Origin: G963663525 sp963663525
GTDB lineage: Bacteria > Myxococcota_A > SURF-8 > G963663525
Assembly (NCBI GenBank): GCA_963663525.2
Contig: CAXXHC010000003.1
Coordinates: 186,001 to 250,000 of the forward strand
DNA length: 64,000 nt
Reading direction: 5' to 3'
In this document: piece by piece, positions 55,270 through 62,628 of the stretch
How the letters are laid out: each line of letters begins with the position of its first letter
How positions within the stretch are numbered: position 1 is the first letter of the stretch
Made by a program: the position numbers and the translations under genes
The notes under the pieces: model-generated
What the model saw: the letters and a program-made list of their open reading frames with translations, nothing else
The model's database searches: none
Told to the model about the DNA's origin: nothing

Positions 55270-55932
55270 ATGAACTTAACGATAAAAACTTTTCTCTTTC
55301 TATCGGTTACTGCAGGAATCCTCGCCATTTCGGGTTGTGTCCATACACGTCAAAACGGGAAAGCACGAGACATTGCGCCGCGAATGACATCGAGCCAGGA
55401 AGCTGCGGCGGAAAAAGATGGAGATGCACCGAATAATTTGACCAGTCAGGCAGTGTTAGGGCCTTCGGACGTTATCGACGTACAGGTTTTCAAGGAAAAA
55501 GATCTGAGCGGGATTTATCGCATCAACAACGATGGGACCATTATCTTCCCGCTGGTAGGGTCGATCGATGTCGACGGCAAGACGGCGAATATGGTGGCCA
55601 CAGACTTGCAAAAAGCGCTCAAAACGTATCTTAAGCATCCGTATGTATCCGTTTTTGTGAAAGAATTTAATAGCAAAAAGGTGTACGTATTCGGGCAGGT
55701 GAAGAAACCGGGAACCTTCAAATACGAAGAAAAAATGAACGTCGTCCAGGCCATTACTTTGGCGGGAGGATTTTCGGAAAGAGCCGCGAGAGATTCCACC
55801 AGCGTTACGCGCATCGTGGAGGGCAAGGAAACGCGCATTACCGTGAAAGTCGATGAAATCGGCCACGGAAGGGCTCCGAACTTTCTTCTCGAACCTGGGG
55901 ATATCGTCTACATTCCCGAAGGGTTTTTCTAG
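55270..55932 (+). CDS. Wza-like polysaccharide export lipoprotein
   Basis: A 220-residue lipoprotein. Signal peptide with lipobox ILAISGC. The polysaccharide-export domain is clear: LGPSDVIDVQVFKEKDLSGI, then YRINNDGTIIFPLVGSIDVD and LQKALKTYLKHPYVSVFVKE. One SLBB-type domain follows (KVYVFGQVKKPGTFKYEEKM, VQAITLAGGFSERAARD) and the end LLEPGDIVYIPEGFF. It is shorter than E. coli Wza, lacking the extra SLBB copies and the membrane helix, as in many deltaproteobacterial homologues. No Wzc-like kinase or co-polymerase is nearby. It probably forms the outer-membrane channel for a surface polysaccharide. Confidence 0.92.
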   Translation: MNLTIKTFLFLSVTAGILAISGCVHTRQNGKARDIAPRMTSSQEAAAEKDGDAPNNLTSQAVLGPSDVIDVQVFKEKDLSGIYRINNDGTIIFPLVGSIDVDGKTANMVATDLQKALKTYLKHPYVSVFVKEFNSKKVYVFGQVKKPGTFKYEEKMNVVQAITLAGGFSERAARDSTSVTRIVEGKETRITVKVDEIGHGRAPNFLLEPGDIVYIPEGFF

Positions 55933-56100
55933 AACGAAAAAAGGCAAAAAATCGTCCAAAAACGCTCCAGAACGAAACATGTAGGAACACCAGGACGGCG
56001 CAGCGACTCCCCCGGCGTTGCGGGAACGTCTGAATGGAGAGGACGCGATACATGGACGGCTGCCGGGTGTTTTCTTGCTACGGCAGCAGTATATGCCTTA

Positions 56101-57990
56101 TTGACCTGCCACGACCTGCAATGGAACGATGCCGCCGAAATCGTCCTCGCCGCGCGCACTTCTTCGATTATTCACCCTAGCGGATATCCTTGGTATAGCC
56201 TGTTCACCTCCGCATTCTGGGCGCTGCCGGGGATAGGCGGCGTGTACGGAGTCAATTTCTTCTCCGGGATCGGGACTGCGGCTTGTACGATCCCGATCTT
56301 CGCAACCGTCAGATTGTGGAGCGTTTCCCGGCCTCTGGCAGTAGGAGTAGCCGTTTTGGCTGCGTTTTCCGGAGGGATGCTGGAATATGGTGTGCTCGCG
56401 GAAGTGTATACATGGCAGGCGTGCATCCATGCGACGATTTTTTATGGGCTCGCACGTGGACTGTTTCAATCTCAGCGCGAAAAAGAGGCAGCAACGACCA
56501 AACGTGCGCTTCTACTGGTGGCTGGTGCGCTGGGAGTCGGACTGGCACATCATCTGACCACCTCATGGTGGTTTCCCGTGCTGCTTCTTCTGGTGGTGTT
56601 GCGGCGTAAAAGCCTTCCGAAAACCGTCACGTTCTGGGGGCTTGCCTGCGCGATTTTCGTTTTTGGGCTTGCAGGATACGTGATTCTTTGGTGGCGGTCT
56701 ATCCAACAGCCTTTTTTCGATTACGGGGCCGTGAGCGAAGGATTTGGGCCGTTTTTCTCGCATGTCTTTGGTGGAATGTTCCGCTATCGCCTGGGTTTCG
56801 CCGGATGGGACGGGCTATTGGCCAACGCGCAAAACTACCTGGAATCTTTGACCTCGAACTGGCCTTGGCCGTTTTGGCTGGGACTTGCACCGGGGGCTGT
56901 TTTTGTCGTGAAAACCTCGAACCGGGAGGCTTTCGCGGCGCTGGCGCTTTGGTGGCTGAGCGGTCTGACCTTTTGCCTGCTGTATACCGTGCCGGACCCC
57001 CAGGGCTATTTTCTTTCGTTGCACCTGCCGTTGGGGGCCTTGGCTCTGTTCGGATGGTGGAGGCTTGGAAAACGTCTTTTAGAAAGGCGATTTCGACACG
57101 TCAACCAACGCGCGGCCTGGTTGTTGCCGGTTGCCTGTGCATTGCTGGTTTTTCCGCAGACGCTGCGGGCCGATCTTTCGGAGGAACGCTCCCTAACGGA
57201 TCTCACGCGCCTTATATGGAAAGACTGCCCGCCGGGGACGTTGCTCGTGACGCAGGATCTGAGCCTTGCATTTTCGACTCTCTCGATGCAACTCGATGGT
57301 GAATTGCCCAAGGAAAACATGGTGATATCCGAGTATCTGCTGCCTCTGCCCTGGTATCTCGACCACCTTCGGCGGCAGTATCCCGCGATGGCGTTTCCCG
57401 AAGGATTCGAGGCCGATCTCGTCCGAAACGTCAAAAAGGCGCGTGCGGTGGACGGTCGGCGGCACGGAGACGCCATGCAGCGCATTGCAGGCGAGGCGGC
57501 GCGCGTGTTGGCACGGAAGAATTTTGACGAAAGGGAGGTGCGGCTGTACCGCGCGGAAAACGAACGGATGCCGGAGCGCTGGGGCCAACTTTACCTTGAA
57601 GATCGGGGACTTACGGCTCAAGTGTTGCCTGCTCGCAGGAGCCTTCCGCCTTGGAGATGCGAAATTCCACCTCGCTATCTTGAACCCGATGACAGAAGCG
57701 CAGGCGAGACGACGGTGGCCACGAGACTCGCGACTTCATGCAATCGGCTGGCGATTCACCTGTACGAGGCAAATAGAAATGCCGAAGCGCTCGAAGCGGT
57801 GGAAAAGGCGTTGAAAATCGACCCGGAATACGCGGCGGCGTACAAAAACCTCGGGGTATTGCGCCTCAATCGCTTCCAGGACGAAGAGGGCGCGCGCCGC
57901 GCATGGAAGCGCTACCGGGAATTGTCCGGGCCGCGAACCGACGCGGCGATTCGGCAGTGGCTCGACATCCACGGGGAGAAGGAGCGATGA
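56101..57990 (+). CDS. DUF2723 membrane protein with TPR tail
   Basis: A 629-residue protein from TTG 56101, but the frame is open back to 55936 and encodes a hydrophobic segment (TAAGCFLATAAVYALLT) expected at the start of DUF2723 proteins, so the true start is upstream. No ATG, GTG or TTG lies in frame there. The conserved WNDAAEIVLAARTSSIIHPS, GYPWYSLF block matches the family (GT-C fold, GT117-like). Several membrane helices follow up to residue ~345, then a soluble part and a TPR pair near the end (RNAEALEAVEKALKIDPEYA). It overlaps the next gene by 4 bp. Confidence 0.75.
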   Translation: MTCHDLQWNDAAEIVLAARTSSIIHPSGYPWYSLFTSAFWALPGIGGVYGVNFFSGIGTAACTIPIFATVRLWSVSRPLAVGVAVLAAFSGGMLEYGVLAEVYTWQACIHATIFYGLARGLFQSQREKEAATTKRALLLVAGALGVGLAHHLTTSWWFPVLLLLVVLRRKSLPKTVTFWGLACAIFVFGLAGYVILWWRSIQQPFFDYGAVSEGFGPFFSHVFGGMFRYRLGFAGWDGLLANAQNYLESLTSNWPWPFWLGLAPGAVFVVKTSNREAFAALALWWLSGLTFCLLYTVPDPQGYFLSLHLPLGALALFGWWRLGKRLLERRFRHVNQRAAWLLPVACALLVFPQTLRADLSEERSLTDLTRLIWKDCPPGTLLVTQDLSLAFSTLSMQLDGELPKENMVISEYLLPLPWYLDHLRRQYPAMAFPEGFEADLVRNVKKARAVDGRRHGDAMQRIAGEAARVLARKNFDEREVRLYRAENERMPERWGQLYLEDRGLTAQVLPARRSLPPWRCEIPPRYLEPDDRSAGETTVATRLATSCNRLAIHLYEANRNAEALEAVEKALKIDPEYAAAYKNLGVLRLNRFQDEEGARRAWKRYRELSGPRTDAAIRQWLDIHGEKER

Positions 57991-58526
57991 TGCATTCTCG
58001 ACGCCTCATCGTCTGGTTTTTACTGGCTTGCGTGTGTTGGTTGGCGGTCCCGGTGGCAGGTGCGGCGGAAGAGTCGGAGAATTTGCCGGAGTCGTGGCGT
58101 TTGGAACCGATGGCCGGGCCGGGGGGCATATTTTCGCGTGGGGCGGCCAATGTTGCTCTGTTGAGCGACTTACGATTTGCGTATTTCCCGAGTGATTTAT
58201 GGCGGTTGGGCCTGATGCACTCCATGCGCTCGTTTCCATGGCGCAGGGATCGCAGCCTCTTTCAGGTGCCGGGATTGGAGGGAGAGATCCGCCCGTTGTC
58301 GTGGCTGGGGTGTGGGTTGGGAGTCGGTCCCGCTTTGATCTACTTGCGTTCGGGCGAGGCGCGGGAATTCGCCATGGGACTTGGGTGGACGGCGCACGTC
58401 TCTGCGGAATGGCGACCGAGACCGATGGTAGGATTCGGAGCGAAAGTGCTTTTGCAGCAGATGCTGGTCCGGCGCTCTCTATATAGCGGTGTGGGGATGG
58501 TCGCGGGGCCGGTGATTGCGTGGTAG
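57987..58526 (+). CDS. Small secreted beta-rich protein
   Basis: A 179-residue exported protein whose ATG overlaps the DUF2723 gene stop (ATGA). Signal peptide RRLIVWFLLACVCWLAVPVA ends near AGA-AEES. The rest has alternating short strands with Gly-rich turns (PGGIFSRGAANVALLSDLRF, WLGCGLGVGPALIYLRSGEA, GFGAKVLLQQMLVRRSLY) as in small outer-membrane barrels. The coupling suggests a partner of the DUF2723 protein. Confidence 0.6.
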   Translation: MMHSRRLIVWFLLACVCWLAVPVAGAAEESENLPESWRLEPMAGPGGIFSRGAANVALLSDLRFAYFPSDLWRLGLMHSMRSFPWRRDRSLFQVPGLEGEIRPLSWLGCGLGVGPALIYLRSGEAREFAMGLGWTAHVSAEWRPRPMVGFGAKVLLQQMLVRRSLYSGVGMVAGPVIAW

Positions 58527-58585
58527 GTTGATGAAAATACAGGAAATTTCGTCTCGGATTGGAAGATAGAGCAGTTGTTATTTGA

Positions 58586-58722
58586 TTTTAGCGATAAAAA
58601 AACCTGGAAACAAAGTGTGGCACGGGCGAAGCGACGTGAAACGTCCGCTTGCCCGTGTACGAACGATGTCCATGGGCAACCTGCGGTTGGCCCATGGCAC
58701 CCGCGAAAAATAATCGCTAAAA
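58586..58722. repeat. MITE-like element C
   Basis: Perfect 10-bp inverted ends TTTTAGCGAT (58586-58595) and ATCGCTAAAA (58713-58722) enclose two hairpins: one from CACGGGC at 58621 to GCCCGTG near 58657, the other CCATGGGC (58670) with GCCCATGG (58697). No coding capacity. It fills the gap between two genes that converge on it. Confidence 0.6.
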
Positions 58723-58752
58723 CCAATTAAAAACCACTATAAACGAAAAAAA

Positions 58753-60207
58753 TCAGTCCATCGTGTCCAAAACCGACGTGCCGATTTTTTTCACGCACCG
58801 AACGTAATGACGATCGTTTTCGATGTTTGCGTTAAATACTTCAGCGGTTTGAAATGTAATTGCCCAAACTTGGTCGTTTTCGAGTTCATTCATGGTAGAT
58901 GACCAGTACGAACCGCATGGACCATAGAGGCTTTTTTTCCAATAGCACCCGTTTGCATCTCCCTCATCTTCCGGACACGGGGAGCGGCCTGACAAACAGT
59001 CAGGCGTGGCACAAGGCCAACTGTTTTCCGAATATCTACAATGATTTACAAGCGTATGCAATTCGTCGAACGTCGGCAGATGCCAGCCCGTTTGATTGTT
59101 GAGTACGAGTTCATTGCAATACGTGGCGGCCTCGTCCAGGGACATCTCGGTTTCACTGGATGGATTCTGCCAGACGAGCGTTCTGAAACGCATGGAGTCG
59201 CCGTAATATACGGAAAAATCACAATTTCCCTCGAATCCATCGGCGTTGAAAGTAAATGTCGTTGCATCCTCTGGAAAATACCGTCGGGAAAGTTCCACCT
59301 CATGAATTCCCGCCCGTTTTGAGGAGCAAAATCGAAGGCCGTAATGCGCAGCCGTAACAGATGCGATTTCCGAGGCGATTTCGTCCATGATCGGGTACAG
59401 ATCGCTTTCTTCTTCCACGAAATAATGGCCGTTTTTTCCAATATTTTCAAAGTGTTCGTTTTTTCCGTATTCCCCGTACCCGATCGTATACACATGAAAC
59501 GGACTTCCCGATATGGCAAGGAGTGTATCCTCGTCGGAGACGCGGGCGGCGCGGTCGACCCCTCGACTTAAAATGACCACAGACCCGAAGAAGACCTCGC
59601 CGGGATTCAGGTATTTTTTCTTTTTTTCGAGGATTTTCAGGCTTTGGACCACGGCCCCGTTGAGGTTGGCGGATTTGTCGTCTGGAGTTGAGACAAGCAT
59701 AGGGACGATTCCAGAGGTCAGGTCTTCGACTTCCGTGGTGAAATATCGTCTGAGAATGGGTTCGGTTCTTCCATCGAAAGTGTACAATGCAACGGGATGC
59801 TCGGGGGTGAGTTTTTGGATGAAGTATTCGAAGTCTTTTTTCAATGTATCCGTTGAAATTTTATCGGCTTCACGATGGGATTCGGAGATATCCATAAGCA
59901 ATATCGTGGCAGTGTGAAGAGTGTCTGAAAGAGAAGCGAGTTCTTGCTCTGTTTCAAATACGGAAATCGCTATGTCGTCCTCTTTGATCAGGAAATCGTT
60001 CGCCTTGAGATTTTTCACGGGGTTTCCGTCGCCGTCCCGTACCTGAAAATACAGCTCTACGGTGTTTGGCTCATAGGTAGACGCATCCAATAGCTTGAAC
60101 TTATAAAGGATTTCGTTGGAATCGTTTTCCGTCGAAGAACCACAAGCGGCGATCCACAACGAAAAAAGCATCAAACCGATTGAAATCGCGGAACGCCGAC
60201 TATGCAT
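58753..60207 (-). CDS. VWA-domain lipoprotein with C-terminal DUF1566
   Basis: A 484-residue lipoprotein. Start ATG 60207; the upstream ATG at 60219 overlaps its AGGCAAGA ribosome site. Lipobox LWIAAC. Residues ~40-320 are a von Willebrand A-like region: HTATILLMDISESHREADKI carries D-x-S-x-S, and VALYTFDGRTEPILRRYFTT, GSVVILSRGVDRAARVSDED follow. The C-terminal ~120 residues are DUF1566/FimH-like: MSLDEAATYCNELVLNNQTG, WHLPTFDELHTLVNHCRY, YWSSTMNELENDQVWAITF. The DUF1566 domain has a C-type-lectin-like fold. Surface adhesion or ligand binding is likely. Confidence 0.82.
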   Translation of the reverse strand: MHSRRSAISIGLMLFSLWIAACGSSTENDSNEILYKFKLLDASTYEPNTVELYFQVRDGDGNPVKNLKANDFLIKEDDIAISVFETEQELASLSDTLHTATILLMDISESHREADKISTDTLKKDFEYFIQKLTPEHPVALYTFDGRTEPILRRYFTTEVEDLTSGIVPMLVSTPDDKSANLNGAVVQSLKILEKKKKYLNPGEVFFGSVVILSRGVDRAARVSDEDTLLAISGSPFHVYTIGYGEYGKNEHFENIGKNGHYFVEEESDLYPIMDEIASEIASVTAAHYGLRFCSSKRAGIHEVELSRRYFPEDATTFTFNADGFEGNCDFSVYYGDSMRFRTLVWQNPSSETEMSLDEAATYCNELVLNNQTGWHLPTFDELHTLVNHCRYSENSWPCATPDCLSGRSPCPEDEGDANGCYWKKSLYGPCGSYWSSTMNELENDQVWAITFQTAEVFNANIENDRHYVRCVKKIGTSVLDTMD

Positions 60208-60332
60208 TTCTTGCCTCATTCGCGGGTTGGATCGAAAAAGTTGTGAGATCCTACCACAATACAGTCATTGTGCAAGTCGGCTTGCGCGTATTTCGAATTC
60301 GTGAGGTTCTTGCAGTTGGCCTTTTCCCGCCT

Positions 60333-62180
60333 CTACTGCGGTTCGTGACGTTCGGAGCGCTTCCTGTCGTTGTGATCCAAGTGGCGTTTGCGCACGCGGA
60401 TGGATTTGGGGGTGAATTCCACGTATTCATCGTCGTTGATGAACTCGACGGCTTCTTCCACGGTGAGATTGCGGTGTGGTTTGAGGAAGTTGGCTTCGTC
60501 GGCTGCCGCCGCACGCATGTTGGTGAGTTTCTTGCTTTTTCCCGGATTGACCACGATGTCCCGCGCCCGGTTGCGCTCCCCGATGACCTGCCCGGCGTAG
60601 ACCTTTTCCCCCGCCGGAACGAAAAACATACCCCGGTCCTGCAATTTCCACAGGCCGAAGGTGACGGTCGTGCAGGTATCCTGCACGATGATCGCGCCGT
60701 TTTTGCGTCCCTGCATCGGACCCATATAGTCTGCATATTCGTGGAAAACGTGGCTTAAAATACCCATGCCGCGTGTGTCGGTCATGAACTGCGAGCGGTA
60801 GCCGAACAGCCCCCGCGTGGGTACGATGAAATCCAGCCGCGTGCGCTCGCCGCGCATTTCGCGCATCCCGGTCATGCGTCCGCCGCGCCGGTTGAGTGCG
60901 TCGATTACCGTCCCCATGTGCTCGTTGTCCACGTCGGCCACCACGGCTTCGTAGGGTTCTTCCTTGCGGCCATCCTCGCCCTCTCGCAATACCACTTCGG
61001 GACGCGACACCATGAACTCGTAGCCCTCGCGGCGCATGGTTTCGATCAACACCGACAGGTGCAGCTCCCCGCGTCCGGAGACGACGAAGGCGTCGGCCTG
61101 GCCGGTAGGCTCCACCCGGAGCGACACGTTGGAACGGATCTCTTTTTCCAGGCGTTCCTTGAGGTTCTGGCTGGTGACGTACTTGCCTTCCTGGCCGGAA
61201 AACGGGCCGGTGTTGGCCCGGAACGTCATCGAGACGGTCGGGGCGTCGATGTTCATCAGCGGCAGCACGCGCGGGTTTTCAATGGAGGTGATGGTTTCGC
61301 CGACATTGAGGGAACTCATGCCGCTCAGCGTCACGATGTCTCCGGCGACGGCTTCGTTGAGGTCGAAGCGGTTGAGCCCGTGAAAGCCGAACATGCGCAT
61401 GATGCGGAATTCCTCGCGGGAGTCGTCGCGATGCACCAGCAGCACCTGGTCACCCACCGCGAAACGCCCGCTCGATACCCGCCCGGTGGCCATTGCACCC
61501 AGATAGTCGTCATGGTCGAAGGTCGCCACCTGCAAGCAGGGAGAGAGGCTTTCGTCCACTTCCGGCGCGGGTACATGGTCTCGGATGATCTCGAACAGCG
61601 GACGCAGATCCTTGGGTTCGTCGTCGAGGGAATGCACGGCGTAACCCTGCTTCGCCGAGGCGTACACCACGGGAAAGTCCAGTTGCTCGTCGGTGGCGTC
61701 GAGCGAAATGAAAAGGTCGAATACCTCGTCCATCGCGCCATCCGGGTCGGCGCCCTCGCGGTCGATTTTGTTGAGCACGAGGATCGGTCGAAGCCCACGC
61801 GCCAGCGCTTTCTGAGTCACGAAGCGGGTTTGCGGCATCGGACCTTCGAAGGCATCCACCAGCAGCAACACCGAATCGACCATTTGCATCACCCGTTCGA
61901 CCTCGCCGCCGAAATCGGCGTGGCCGGGGGTGTCCACCACGTTGATATGCAGGCCCTCGAAATCCATCGAGGTGCACTTGGAAAGGATTGTGATGCCGCG
62001 TTCGCGCTCCAGGCTGTTGGAATCCATCGCCCGATCGATGCCCTTTTCGCTGCGTTTGAGGCTGCCAGACTGTTCGAGCATACGATCCACCAGAGTGGTC
62101 TTTCCGTGGTCCACGTGGGCGATGATCGCGACGTTGCGGATGTTGTCTTTGTTGCGTAGCGAAGATGAGGAGGTAGTCAT
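60333..62180 (-). CDS. typA: Translational GTPase TypA/BipA
   Basis: A 615-residue translational GTPase. G1 is AIIAHVDHGKTTLVDRML (residues ~18-36); G2 covers ERERGITILSKC; G3 is DTPGHADFGGEVERVM; G4 is LVLNKIDREGADP. Domain II, the EF-G-like domains and the TypA-specific C-terminal domain follow (TRGLFGYRSQFMTDTRGMGI, NRARDIVVNPGKSKKLTNMR), the last ending HLDHNDRKRSERHEPQ. TypA binds the ribosome under stress and helps large-subunit assembly. Length and motifs are normal. It is transcribed alone. Confidence 0.97.
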   Translation of the reverse strand: MTTSSSSLRNKDNIRNVAIIAHVDHGKTTLVDRMLEQSGSLKRSEKGIDRAMDSNSLERERGITILSKCTSMDFEGLHINVVDTPGHADFGGEVERVMQMVDSVLLLVDAFEGPMPQTRFVTQKALARGLRPILVLNKIDREGADPDGAMDEVFDLFISLDATDEQLDFPVVYASAKQGYAVHSLDDEPKDLRPLFEIIRDHVPAPEVDESLSPCLQVATFDHDDYLGAMATGRVSSGRFAVGDQVLLVHRDDSREEFRIMRMFGFHGLNRFDLNEAVAGDIVTLSGMSSLNVGETITSIENPRVLPLMNIDAPTVSMTFRANTGPFSGQEGKYVTSQNLKERLEKEIRSNVSLRVEPTGQADAFVVSGRGELHLSVLIETMRREGYEFMVSRPEVVLREGEDGRKEEPYEAVVADVDNEHMGTVIDALNRRGGRMTGMREMRGERTRLDFIVPTRGLFGYRSQFMTDTRGMGILSHVFHEYADYMGPMQGRKNGAIIVQDTCTTVTFGLWKLQDRGMFFVPAGEKVYAGQVIGERNRARDIVVNPGKSKKLTNMRAAAADEANFLKPHRNLTVEEAVEFINDDEYVEFTPKSIRVRKRHLDHNDRKRSERHEPQ

Positions 62181-62628
62181 GACGGTTTATCCGATCCCAG
62201 GGGTTCATACACAGACGACACCAGAAAACGGCTTTATCCTGCCGGTTTTCCGATCGCCCCTCCGAGGCTGGCTTCATCTCACAGTTCGACCGAAGATGCA
62301 AGTTTCGAATCCCGTAAGGTGTCGAAAAAGAGCAGGTTTTTGTGAAAAGGTGGGTTTTTGGCCGACCCATCCCCCGTTTTATGAAAATCTAATTTGTCCA
62401 AAGATATTATGAGTCCGCTCACCACGAGTGCCGCCCGCAAGGGCGTTGTATCGAGGGGTCCGTGCGAAAAACGCTATGGCTCGATACAATTTGCTTCGCA
62501 AATCACTCACCATGAGCGTTTTACCTCTTGAATGAAAAACTGGGGATGAGTCAGGTTTTTTTGCCTGTATTTTGCTTTTGCGTAGGGTCGATTTGCGATG
62601 GCCTGAATGCAGGTTTCTTATATTTGCC
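62181..62628. other. Intergenic with palindromic interspersed repeat
   Basis: No gene. It should hold the typA promoter on the minus strand. At 62418-62516 lies a repeat-like unit: CTCACCACGAG (62418-62428) and CTCACCATGAG (62506-62516) flank the inverted pair TTGTATCGAG (62446-62455) and CTCGATACAA (62480-62489), a type of short interspersed repeat. Confidence 0.55.
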
